A stretch of DNA of 44,923 nucleotides from Deltaproteobacteria bacterium (GCA_016208235.1 JACQYN010000087.1:1-44923); one strand, 5' to 3'; shown: positions 19,247 through 28,900, counted from the stretch's first letter. The notes: generated by a model not told the origin, from the sequence alone. Translations and numbers: made by a program.

Positions 19247-20443
19247 ATGGCAGACACCATTGCAGGCCGCCTGGAGTTGTTGGCCGAACTGGGCGAGGCC
19301 CTGGCCAGGCGCCGGAATGACCTGATCGAGGCGCAAGGCGATGATATCGGCGCTCCCTGCCGCATCGCCGGGTTGGAAGTGGACCTGGCCGTGGAGCACC
19401 TGCGGACCATGGCCGTGGAAGTTCCCTACGTTGAGGGCAAATCTCCCTATGGCACCGTGGCGGCCGTCTTTCCCTATGACGCCGCCCCGGTGGTGCTGGC
19501 CCGGGTGGGAGGGGGCGCCATCCTGGGCGGCAACCGCCTGCGCTTCTCCTGCTCCTCCCAGACCCCCCGCACTGCGCGCCTGCTGGCGGAGATGGTGGCC
19601 CCTTTCCCGGAGTTACAGGTGGTGGTAGGCCTGGACAACCGCACCTTCGGGCAGCAGTGTGTCCAGGACCCTGAAGTGCGGGTGCTGTTCATCTCCGGGG
19701 GCGGCGCGGTAGGGGCCGCCTACGCCAATGAGGCCGCGGCCTTTGACAAAATCTTCTTTGCCGGGCCCAGTGGCCTGCCGCCCGTCCTGCTCTTTCGGGA
19801 CGCCCCCCTGCAGGACGCGGTCAACTTCCTGGTGCGCTGGGCCTTCGTCAACGGCGGCCAATATTGCACCAGCATCAAACGGGTCTACCTCCACGAGGAG
19901 ATCTTTGACGAAGTGCGCCGCCTGATCCTGGCGCGCCTACCGGAGATCAAGGTGGGAGACCCCCGGGACCCAGCCACCTGGATCGGCCCCATCAAGACGG
20001 AGCGCACCCGCAAACTCCTGGACCGGGTCCTGGCCGCCCTGAAGGAGCCCCGTTTCCTGGCGACCCCCCAGCGAGACGGGCAGTGGCAGGGGCCCTTCCT
20101 GGTGGATACCCCGGAGCCGCCGGACCTGGAACTGTTCGGCCCCTTTTTGGCCCTGACGCCGGTGGACAGCGACGCCCAGGCGGTGGCCCAGGTCCTGTCC
20201 AGCCGCTACCCCTTCCTGGTGGCCTGGTTCGGCACCCCTCCGCCCGGCGCCCGGGAGGCCCTGACCGAGACCTTTGGCATGGTCTATGACAATGTCTATA
20301 ACAATCCGGATTTTCTCTTCACCCCCCTGCGTCGGCCCTTCGGCGGCAAAGGAGAGAGCGGCTGGATCATTGAGCGCCGGAACGGCCGGATGGTAAAGCG
20401 GGACGGCGCCTTCATCTATAGCGCCGAACTGGTGCGCGAATAG
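19247..20443 (+). CDS. Divergent aldehyde dehydrogenase-family protein
   Basis: ALDH-fold landmarks incl. NGGQYCTS (nucleophile Cys) and PLRRPFGGKGESG; several canonical catalytic residues absent. Confidence 0.78.
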   Translation: MADTIAGRLELLAELGEALARRRNDLIEAQGDDIGAPCRIAGLEVDLAVEHLRTMAVEVPYVEGKSPYGTVAAVFPYDAAPVVLARVGGGAILGGNRLRFSCSSQTPRTARLLAEMVAPFPELQVVVGLDNRTFGQQCVQDPEVRVLFISGGGAVGAAYANEAAAFDKIFFAGPSGLPPVLLFRDAPLQDAVNFLVRWAFVNGGQYCTSIKRVYLHEEIFDEVRRLILARLPEIKVGDPRDPATWIGPIKTERTRKLLDRVLAALKEPRFLATPQRDGQWQGPFLVDTPEPPDLELFGPFLALTPVDSDAQAVAQVLSSRYPFLVAWFGTPPPGAREALTETFGMVYDNVYNNPDFLFTPLRRPFGGKGESGWIIERRNGRMVKRDGAFIYSAELVRE

Positions 20444-20848
20444 TGAGCAATCAATACTTCCGGGAATATAATCGATAGTGCCCATAGAGACTGTTCAGCT
20501 CAACTCGTTGGATGAATAGCCTCAACCAAATAATTATTCTAGACCAGGTCCATCATGGAAATAAGCAGGGGTTGCCGGCGAATGCCGGCAATCTCGCTTT
20601 CCGACAAACCTTTTAAATAGGCCATCACCTGTACTGGCACGTCAACCAGAGCATTAAAGACTTTTACATATATTTCCACTCCCCATTCTGCTTCCACTCC
20701 CCACTAAACCCCTGGCCCCTGACCCCTAACCCCCTTAAGCGAATGGCATGCAAAAATCTAAAGTACCTGTCCCTCTCCCCGGTCACCCAGGAATTTCGGT
20801 TTGACATCCCCAGCTTCTTTGATATTTTTTATCAGCAAAGGAGGGGCG

Positions 20849-21373
20849 ATGCAGGCTCAGAAGCGCTGTCTCATATCTCGCGAAGACATTGCCCGGAGGG
20901 TCAAGGAATTGGCGACCCAAATCAGCCGGGATTACGCCGGCCGTGACCCGGTGCTGGTGGGCGTCCTGAAAGGCGCGTTCATCTTTCTGGCCGACCTGGT
21001 CAGGGCCCTCCCCTTCCCGGTGGAGGTGGACTTCGTCCGCCTCAAGAGTTACGGCGCGGGCACCACCTCTTCCGGGGAGATCCATATCACCAAGGACGTG
21101 GAAGAACCCCTGAAAGACCGGGACGTGCTGATTGTGGAAGATATCGTGGACCTGGGCCTGACCCTGGACTTCCTGCGCAAACACCTCCTCACCCACCACC
21201 CCCGCTCCTTGAAGATTTGCTGTCTCATCGATAAAAAGGAACGCCGGCAAGTGGAAGTCCCCCTGGACTATGTGGGCTTCCCCGTGGAGAAAGGCTTCCT
21301 GGTGGGCTACGGCCTGGACTGCGGCGAAAAAAACCGCACCTGGCCGGAGGTTTATGAGCTAATAAATTGTTAG
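20849..21373 (+). CDS. hpt: Hypoxanthine phosphoribosyltransferase
   Basis: PVLVGVLKGAFIFLADLVRAL, VLIVEDIVDLGLTLDFL (PRPP loop), VGYGLDCGEKNRTWPEVYEL; ATG 20849 after GGAGG. Confidence 0.92.
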   Translation: MQAQKRCLISREDIARRVKELATQISRDYAGRDPVLVGVLKGAFIFLADLVRALPFPVEVDFVRLKSYGAGTTSSGEIHITKDVEEPLKDRDVLIVEDIVDLGLTLDFLRKHLLTHHPRSLKICCLIDKKERRQVEVPLDYVGFPVEKGFLVGYGLDCGEKNRTWPEVYELINC

Positions 21374-21404
21374 GAGTCGATTTGGGGAAAAGGTAAGGGC
21401 CTAT

Positions 21405-21560
21405 GGGCCGTAGTGTTTTGCTTCATAATTTGGATGATTTCCATTTAAGGTGAACGGCCTGGGAAATGGGAAGTATTTCCCCCCTTTTCTAAAGGGGGGT
21501 TAGGGGGGATTTTATGCGACCTGTTGAAAATCCCCCTAAATCCCCCTTTAGAAAAGGGGG
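21405..21560 (+). repeat. ~156-bp repeat, left copy (inverted partner at 22671-22827), containing CCCCTTTTCTAAAGGGG...CCCCTTTAGAAAAGGGG hairpin
   Basis: GGGCCGTAGTGTTTTGCTTCATAATTTGGATGATTTCCATTTAAGGTGAA...GGGAA.T.GGGA.GTATTTCCC.CCTTTTCTAAAGGGG aligns with reverse complement of right copy. Confidence 0.85.
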
Positions 21561-21651
21561 ACTTAAAAACCCACTATCCGGATGCCTTCCCAATTTATTA
21601 CCCAATTTATGAATCATGACACTATCCCCTCCCCCGGATTCCATCTGAGAA

Positions 21652-22602
21652 ATGGCGCTACGCTTCGCGGCGGTGGATTTGGGGTCTTTGACGGTGCGGT
21701 TGGCGGTGGCCGAGCTCACCGGACCAGGGCGTTTCCGGGTATTGGCTCATTACCGGGAAGTCACTGGCTTGGGGGAGGGGTTAGCCCGGAATGACACCCT
21801 GGCCCCGGAGGCCATGACCCGCACCCTCAAAGCACTTAAAGGCTTCGTACGGGTAATGCGGGCCCAGGGGGTGGACGTCTCCCGGACGGTGGCCACCCAA
21901 GCGGTGCGCCAGTCCCGGAATCGGGAAGTTTTTGTGCAGCAGGTCCAGGAGTTGGGCCTACCGGTGCGGGTCTTGCCCCCGGAGGAAGAGGCCCGGCTCT
22001 CCCTTAAAGGCGTGCTCTCGGCCTTGGCCCCGGAATTTTTGGCGGCCCCGGAGTTGGTGGTCTTTGACGTGGGCGGCGGTAGTTCCGAATGGGCTCTCAT
22101 CCGCCAGGGACGGGAGCCGGAGTTCGCCAGCCTGCCCCTGGGCGTGCTGACCCTGAGCCAGGCCCGGCCCCTGGGAGATCCGCCCCGGGCGGACGCGGTG
22201 GCGGCCCTGAAGCAGGAAATAAAGGAGAGGTTGGGGGAATTTTACCGGCAAAACCTCCAACCTCACCTGAGTGCCACCCCCCGCCTGGTGGGCACCGCGG
22301 GCGCGGTCACCACCCTGGCGGCCCTGGCTCTGAAAATGCGCCGGTATGAGGCGCAGCGGGTCAATAACCTGATCCTGACCCGGGCGCAGGTGGCGGAATT
22401 GGCGGAACTCCTCTGCCGCCTGCCGGAAGCCGAACGGGCCCGGCTCCCGGGCATGGAACCCGCCAAGGCCGGGGTGATGGTGGCCGGGGTCCTGATTGTC
22501 TTGACTATCCTGGAAATATTCCGGCAAGACTCTCTTGTAACCATCGACGCCGGTCTGCTGGAGGGGGTATTGGGGGAGATAGCGGAGAATTTGGGGGATT
22601 AA
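21652..22602 (+). CDS. Ppx/GppA exopolyphosphatase/guanosine pentaphosphatase family
   Basis: RFAAVDLGSLTVRLAVAEL, VATQAVRQSRNREVFVQQV, VVFDVGGGSSEWALI, LVGTAGAVTTLAAL. Confidence 0.9.
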   Translation: MALRFAAVDLGSLTVRLAVAELTGPGRFRVLAHYREVTGLGEGLARNDTLAPEAMTRTLKALKGFVRVMRAQGVDVSRTVATQAVRQSRNREVFVQQVQELGLPVRVLPPEEEARLSLKGVLSALAPEFLAAPELVVFDVGGGSSEWALIRQGREPEFASLPLGVLTLSQARPLGDPPRADAVAALKQEIKERLGEFYRQNLQPHLSATPRLVGTAGAVTTLAALALKMRRYEAQRVNNLILTRAQVAELAELLCRLPEAERARLPGMEPAKAGVMVAGVLIVLTILEIFRQDSLVTIDAGLLEGVLGEIAENLGD

Positions 22603-22670
22603 GCTGGGGTTGATGTTTATAAATGATATGATAATTATTTCAGAAGTTGTCCCGAATAACGGTATTTAAG

Positions 22671-22827
22671 CTCCCCTTTTCTAAAGGGTAATTTAGGGGG
22701 ATTTTCAATAGGTTGCCTAAATTCCCCCCTGCCACCCCTTTAGAAAAGGCGGGAAATACCTCCCTATTCCCAAGCTTTTCACCTTAGATGGAAATCATTA
22801 AAATAATGAAACTTGACACTTTGGGCC
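22671..22827 (-). repeat. ~157-bp repeat, right copy, inverted relative to 21405-21560
   Basis: Reverse complement reads GGCCCAAAGTGTCAAGTTTCATTATTTTAATGATTTCCATCTAAGGTGAAAAGCTTGGGAATAGGGAGGTATTTCCCGCCTTTTCTAAAGGGG... Confidence 0.85.
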
Positions 22828-22874
22828 GAAGGTCTTTCCAGATTCTATAATTCAATCCTTGTGGAGAAAAACCG

Positions 22875-24335
22875 ATGCCAGAGCCGATTTCTTATGCTTA
22901 CACGTTTGATGATCTGTTGTTAGTGCCGGGGCCGTCCGCGGTTTTACCCAGCGAGGTGGACCTGTCCACCCGGCTCACCCCTCGCATCCTGCTCAATATC
23001 CCCCTGTTGAGTTCGGCCATGGACACGGTCACGGAAGCGGACACCGCCATTTCTCTGGCCCGGCAAGGGGGCATCGGCATACTCCACCGCAACATGACCA
23101 TCCCCGCCCAGGTGCTGGAGGCGGAAAAGGTGAAGAAGTCGGAGAGCGGGATGATCATCGATCCGGTGACCATCGGTCCGGAGGAGAGCATTGCCAAGAT
23201 CCTGGACCTGATGGAGCGCTACCGCATCTCCGGCATCCCGGTGGTGGAAGGCCAGCGCCTGGTGGGGATCGTCACCAACCGGGACCTGCGCTTTGAGACC
23301 AACCTGGACCAGAAGGTCAAGGAGGTGATGACCAAGGACCGCCTGGTCACCGCACCGGTGGGTATCACCCTGGAGGATTCCAAGGCCCTGCTTCACAAGT
23401 TTCGCATTGAGAAGCTGCTGGTGGTGGATGATGAATACAATCTCAAGGGCCTGATTACCATCAAGGATATCGAAAAGATTCGCAAGTATCCCCAGTCCTG
23501 CAAGGACGAATTCGGCCGCCTGCGGGTGGGGGCCGCGGTGGGAGTGGGCCCGGACCGGGAGGCCCGGCTGGACGCTCTGCTCAAGGCCGGGGTGGACGTG
23601 ATCGTCATTGACACCGCGCACGGCCACTCCCAACGGGTGATACAGGCGGTGAAAGCCACCAAGCGGGAGTTTCCCCAGGCGGAGTTGATCGCCGGGAACG
23701 TGGCCACCGCGGGGGGAGCAGAAGACCTGATCAAGGCCGGGGTGGACGCGGTGAAACTGGGGGTGGGGCCCGGGTCCATCTGCACCACCCGGGTGATCGC
23801 CGGGGTGGGGCTCCCCCAGTTGTCCGCGATCATGGACTGCTCTAAGGTCACCCGGAAAGCGGGCATTCCCCTGGTCGCAGACGGCGGCATCAAGTACTCC
23901 GGGGACATCACCAAGGCCCTGGCCGCGGGCGCGGAGGTGGTGATGATCGGCAGTCTCTTCGCCGGCACCGACGAAAGCCCCGGAGAAACAGTGATCTTTC
24001 AGGGGCGGAGTTACAAGATTTACCGGGGCATGGGCTCCATGGAGGCCATGAAGGCGGGCAGCCGGGACCGCTACTGCCAGGAAGACTTCGAACTGGAATG
24101 CAAACTGGTGCCCGAAGGCATCGTCGGCCGGGTGCCCTCCCGAGGGAAGCTCCCGGACGTCATCTACCAACTGATGGGCGGCCTGCGCTCCGGCATGGGC
24201 TATGTGGGCTGCCACACCATCCCGGAACTGCAGCAAAAAGCCCGATTTGTCCGCATCACTCCCGCGGGCCTGAAAGAGTCCCACGTCCACGACGTAGTCA
24301 TCATGAAGGAAGCGCCGAATTACTGGGTGGAGTGA
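22875..24335 (+). CDS. guaB: IMP dehydrogenase with CBS domains
   Basis: [46 protein letters not shown] catalytic loop, CBS pair between. Confidence 0.97.
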   Translation: MPEPISYAYTFDDLLLVPGPSAVLPSEVDLSTRLTPRILLNIPLLSSAMDTVTEADTAISLARQGGIGILHRNMTIPAQVLEAEKVKKSESGMIIDPVTIGPEESIAKILDLMERYRISGIPVVEGQRLVGIVTNRDLRFETNLDQKVKEVMTKDRLVTAPVGITLEDSKALLHKFRIEKLLVVDDEYNLKGLITIKDIEKIRKYPQSCKDEFGRLRVGAAVGVGPDREARLDALLKAGVDVIVIDTAHGHSQRVIQAVKATKREFPQAELIAGNVATAGGAEDLIKAGVDAVKLGVGPGSICTTRVIAGVGLPQLSAIMDCSKVTRKAGIPLVADGGIKYSGDITKALAAGAEVVMIGSLFAGTDESPGETVIFQGRSYKIYRGMGSMEAMKAGSRDRYCQEDFELECKLVPEGIVGRVPSRGKLPDVIYQLMGGLRSGMGYVGCHTIPELQQKARFVRITPAGLKESHVHDVVIMKEAPNYWVE

Positions 24336-24368
24336 TGGTTATCAGACTATAACCTTTAGGACTACGGG

Positions 24369-24686
24369 ATGAATATCCGTTTCTATCTTGACCCAGAGAC
24401 GGGTCAGTAACATATATATAAACATGGAGTAAGTGAAAAAGAAGTTGAAGAAGTGTTAAATAGAACGGGGGAGGACCATCCTGGCCAGGAAGGCTCCCGG
24501 GTGGCTATTGGCCAGACGTTATCTGGACGTTATTTACGGCTTATATATGTTCCAGACCCGCAGCCTAATAGCATTTTTGTTATTACCGCCTATGAATTGA
24601 AGGGAAAACCTCTGATCGCCTATCGCAGGCGGCGTCGCAGGAAAAAAAATGAAAAAACAAAGCAACTTTCCTCCAGGGTGGGATGA
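24369..24686 (+). pseudogene. Small toxin-like protein (DUF4258-like) with in-frame TAA at codon 14
   Basis: MNIRFYLDPETGQ*HIYKHGVSEKEVEEVLNRTGEDHPGQEGSRVAIGQTLSGRYLRLIYVPDPQPNSIFVITAYELKGKPLIAYRRRRRRK; both sides of stop are in one frame. Confidence 0.65.
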
Positions 24687-24726
24687 AGCCCGGGTTCGCC
24701 GGGTCCTGGCTCATTATGAGGAACAG

Positions 24727-24940
24727 TCATTCATGGGCCTCCGGGTCACCCACAAATCATGAAAAGCTGGTAGGGCGGGCGTCTCGCCCGCCTCGGTAAT
24801 CCGCACAGGCTGGAAAGCCTGTGCTACCGCTTAGTAACTTTTCAAGACAGTTCCTCATGGGCCCTTGGCCCACCCATAAAGCATGAAAAGTGCGGTAGCA
24901 CAGGCTTTCCAGCCTGTGCGGGGAAAACTTTTCGAAGCAG
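24727..24940. repeat. Repeat insertion with two diverged direct sub-repeats (ACAGT..TCATGGGCC...CATGAAAAG) and GTAGGGCGGGC / CACAGGCT..AGCCTGTG hairpins
   Basis: Flanked by CAG at 24724-24726 and ending CAG 24938-24940; sub-repeats at ~24724 and ~24853. Confidence 0.65.
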
Positions 24941-24980
24941 ACGGAAGAAGAAGCGGTCGCTGAAGATGAGGCGGCCTTTG

Positions 24981-25180
24981 ATACCAAGTCGCAATCAAAC
25001 GACAATTTTCTTGTAGGGGCGGACCCATGTGTCCGCCCTAATGCGGGCGCACACGCGGGTGCGCCCCTACAATTCCGACGACAATTTTCTTGTAGGGGCG
25101 GACCCATGTGTCCGCCCTAATGCGGGCGCACACGCGGGTGCGCCCCTACAATTCCGTGCCTTTTGATTGCAACTTGGTAT
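24981..25180. mobile_element. MITE-like element with ATACCAAGT(T/C)GCAATCAAA TIRs carrying two exact 79-bp hairpin units
   Basis: TIRs ATACCAAGTCGCAATCAAAC / rc of CTTTTGATTGCAACTTGGTAT; identical 79-bp units 24999-25077 and 25078-25156. Confidence 0.85.
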
Positions 25181-25302
25181 GAGCAGGTGACGCAAACCGC
25201 AATGGAGGTTCCGGTTGAATTGGTACCGGCTGTTCGCGAGCTGATTGCTAAACATCGAATTAAGCCAAGTGGACAGTCACCCCGTTAATTCCAGAGGTTT
25301 GT

Positions 25303-25392
25303 TGGGGTAGGGGGCCAGGGGTTGTGAACCCCTGGCCCCTCCCCTCAATGACAAACAAAAAGGGAGGGCCTGTGGCCCTCCCTTGATAATTT
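25303..25392. terminator. Tandem strong hairpins (AGGGGCCAGGGGTT..AACCCCTGGCCCCT; GGGAGGGCC-TGT-GGCCCTCCC)
   Basis: Stem-loops read directly; located beyond the 3' end of the mvhD-like gene (minus strand). Confidence 0.5.
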
Positions 25393-25471
25393 AAGGGATT
25401 GGGGATGGATGTGAAGAAGAGGGTAAAGGGCCGCGCTCCTTAGTTCCCTTCACCACAATTTATCCCAATTT

Positions 25472-25936
25472 CTAAGAAGCCTCTTTCGCCTCCGGGTGTT
25501 CGGCCAGCCAGGCGGCCCGGAGTTCGTGTTTGATGGGGCTGGGGCCCAGTTTATAGGCCCGTTCGCTCATCTCCTTGGCGATGGCCGCGAATTTCGGCCC
25601 TTCCGAGGAGGAGAGGTTGAACATCTCCAGCCGCTCCGGCTCCAGGCCTATCTGGGTGAAGTCCTTTTTCAGCTTGGTCACCCGTTTCCTGGCCCGGATG
25701 TTACCCATCAGGTAGTGGCATTCGCCCTCCAGGCAGCCGGCCACGAAGACCGCGTCCGCGCCGCCTTCGAAGGCCTTGAGGAGGTGGATGATATCCACCC
25801 GGCCAGTGCAAGGCATCATGATGATCTTGATCTCCGGGGGATATTGCAGTCGCATCGAACCTGCCAGGTCCGCGGCGCTGTATGCTCAGTAGCGGCAGCA
25901 AAAGCCGATGATCTTGGGAGCAAAGGGTGTGGTCAT
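25472..25936 (-). CDS. mvhD: MvhD-like hydrogenase/heterodisulfide reductase-associated iron-sulfur protein; probable selenoprotein (UGA at 25888-25886)
   Basis: MTTPFAPKIIGFCCRYUAYSAADLAGSMRLQYPPEIKIIMMPCTGRVDIIHLLKAFEGGADAVFVAGCLEGECHYLMGNIRARKRV...; in-frame TGA in the position of a conserved Cys/Sec ligand; GGAGAGAATT before ATG. Confidence 0.88.
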
Positions 25937-25951
25937 AATTCTCTCCTTTCT

Positions 25952-28900
25952 TTAACCCGCGGCCAGAGCCGTTTCCTGGGCGATGATCTGGATATCAGTA
26001 TAGTGTTTCATGGTGATGGCTTTGGCCGGGCATTCGGAGACGCAGACGCCACAACCCTGGCACTTGGCCGGATCGATATAGGCCGCGTCGACCTGGTAGT
26101 CGATGACCGGCACGTTGAAGGGACAGGTGCGCACGCAGGTGAGGCAGACCGCGCACTTGTCGGGTTCCACCACGGCCACCACGCCGCCCACGGAGACTTT
26201 CTCCAGGGCCAGGAAGGTGGCGGCCCGGCCCGCCGCGGCCTTGGCCTGGGCGATGGACTCGTCAATGGGCTTGGGATAGTGGGTCAACCCGGCCAGGAAG
26301 ATGCCGTCCGTGGGGAAATCCACGGGCCGCAGCTTGGCGTGGGCCTCGTTGAAGAAGCCCTCGGCATTTCTGGGCAACTTGAAGAGCTCGCCCAGATCGT
26401 CGATGGGGTTGGGAAGCACCGCGCTGGCCAAGGTCAGGAGGTCCGGCTTGAGGACCACCGGCATACCCAGGATGGGGTCGGTCACCGTCACCTGGAGGCC
26501 GCCCTCTGCGGCTTTTTCCACCTTGGGCTTGCTGTTCAGGTCAAAGCGGATGAACATCACGCCCATTTCCCGGGCTTCCTTGTAGAGCAGCTCCCGTTCC
26601 CCGTAGGTGCGCAGATCCCGGTAGAGGATGAAGACGTCCAGATCCGGGTTGAGTTTTTTCATCTCAATGGCGCTTTCCACGGAGTGGGTGCAGCAGAGAC
26701 GGCTGCAATAGGGCCGCTCCGGTTCCCGGGAGCCCACGCACTGGATGAAGACCGCCTGCTTGGCCTGAGCCACCCGGGGGTCCTTCTCGGCGATGAGCTT
26801 ATCCACTTCCAGGCCGGTGAAGATATTGGGGTCCTGGCCGTAGAGGTACTCTTCCGGGGACAAGGCGTGGCCCCCGGTGGCCATGACGGTCACCCCGTGC
26901 TCCAGTTCCCGGTCGCCCTGGGGGGTGGCCACGGTGGAGCGGTAGTTGCCGACGAAGCCGGTGGTTTCCGTGACCGCGGTGTTGAACATGATTTCGATGT
27001 TGGGGTTATTCTTAACATCTTCGATCAGCTCTTCCAGGTAGCCCCGGTAGTTGTAGCCCCGGGAGCTGACCACCAGGTTCCAGGCGTTGCCCCCCAGCTT
27101 GTCGGTTTTTTCCACCAAATAGGACTTGAAGCCCATATTGGCGATGGACCGGGCGGATTCCATGCCGGCCACGCCGCCGCCGATGACCAGCGCGGCTTTG
27201 GTGACCGGGAACTCCATCTTGTGGAGGGGCTCCAGGTTGACCAGCCGGGCCACGACGCCCCGCACCAGGTCCTTGGCCTTCTCCAGGGCCTTTTCCGGCT
27301 CGTGCATGTGCACCCAGGAGTCCTGGTCCCGGATATTGGCCATCTCGAAGAGATAGGGGTTGAGGCCCACCTGGCGGATGGTCTCCATAAACATGGGCGC
27401 GTGGGTGCGGGGACTGCAGGAGGCCACCATCACCCGGTTCAGGTTTTGCTCTTCGATGGCCTTCAGGATCTTGTCCTGGGTGTCCGCGGAGCAGGTGAAC
27501 AGGTTTTCATCCACGAAGGTCACGTAGGGCAAGGTCTTGGCGTATTCCACCAGCTTGGGGATATTAATCACGCCGCCGATGTTGATGCCGCAGTTGCAGA
27601 TAAACACGCCGATGCGGGGTTCCTGGCCGCTCACGTCTTTTTCCGGGGGCAGGACCTGCACCTTCTTGTCCTTACCCCGGGCCGCAGCCAGCAGTTCCCC
27701 GGCGTCCGCGGCCGCGCCCGAGGCCTCCATAACCGATTGGGGAATGTCCTTGGGGCTCTGGAAGACGCCGCAGACATAAACCCCCGGTTTATTGGTGCTC
27801 AGGGGCGTGAAGGGGGAGGTCTCCGCAAAGCGGGTGTTCGGATTGAACTCCACCCCCAGGGTCTTGGCCAACTTCAAGGCATCCGGCGATGACTCCAGAC
27901 CCACGGAGAGGACCACCATGTTGAAGTCTTCGTTCTTCAGTTCCCCGTTTTCCGTGAGGTAGCGGATGCGCACGTCATCGGAACCGGGCACCTGGTCGAT
28001 GGTGTGGATCCGGGAGCGGAGGAAGCGGATGCCGTGCTCGTCTTCGCCCCGCCAGTAGTATTTTTCGAACTCCTTGCCGTGGGTCCGCATGTCCATGAAG
28101 AAGATGGCGGTGTCCAGGGGTTCCTTGCTGTGTTCCTTGGCGATCACCGCCTGCTTGATGGCGTACATGCAGCACACCGCGGAGCAGTAGCTGTTGTCGC
28201 AGTGATTGAGGTCCCGGGAACCCACGCATTGCAGCCAGGCGATCTTCTTGGGCTCCATGTGGTCCGAGGGCCGGATGAGGTGCCCGGCAAAGGGGCCCGA
28301 GGCCGACAGAATCCGCTCGAATTCTAGACTGGTAACCACTCCGGGGTAAGCTGCGTAATGGTAAGCCGCATACTTGGTGGGGTCATAGACCTTGAAACCC
28401 GGGGCCATGACCACCGCGCCCACGTTCAGTTCCTTCGTCAGGGGGCCCTGGTCGTGCATGACGGCCCCGGCCTGGCAGGCCACCACGCACTGCAGGCACT
28501 CGGAGCACACCCCGCAGTTGATGCAGCGGGCCGCCTCGGCCACGGCCTCTTCTTCCGTGTAGCCCAGGTTGATTTCCTTGAAGCCCTTGATCCACTCTTC
28601 CACCGGGATATGGGGCATCAGGGCCCGGTGCTTCTTTTCCGCGTCTTTCTGGATTTCACTCCAGTGGCCTTCCTCCTTGGGGATGGGCCGCAGGGGCGCT
28701 TCCCGGTCCGCTTTCAGGTCTTGGCCGTTCAGGTAACGATCTACGGAGAGGGCCGCTTCCCGGCCCGCGGCCACCGCGCCGATGGCGATCCAGGGGCCGG
28801 TGACCACGTCCCCGCCGGCAAAGACGCCTTCCCGGCTGGTGGCCAGGGTCTCAGGATCGGATTTGATGAGGCCCCGGGGAGTCAGCTCAATTTTGTCTTC

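Larger units (their letters stand above)
24649..25288 (+). pseudogene. Antitoxin-like gene interrupted by two repeat elements
   Basis: Fragments MKKQSNFPPGWDEARVRRVLAHYEEQ / TEEEAVAEDEAAFD / EQVTQTAMEVPVELVPAVRELIAKHRIKPSGQSPR* become one ORF when 24727-24940 and 24982-25179 are removed. Confidence 0.75.

Noticed and set aside
22944-24290. 448-aa minus-strand ORF
   Set aside because: Antisense shadow of guaB.
24999-25156. Two-unit 79-bp direct repeat as possible CRISPR
   Set aside because: Only two contiguous copies, no spacers, no cas genes, each unit is a large palindrome within a TIR element.
24757-25255. Minus-strand ORFs of 116 and 62 aa over the antitoxin locus
   Set aside because: They are translations of the repeat units (duplicated RNCRGAPACAPALGRTHGSAPTRKLS), not genuine proteins.
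25496-27892. 798-aa plus-strand ORF
   Set aside because: Antisense to hdrA/mvhD; composition (HGQ/GDH-rich) is the typical shadow frame of a high-GC gene; no recognisable motif.
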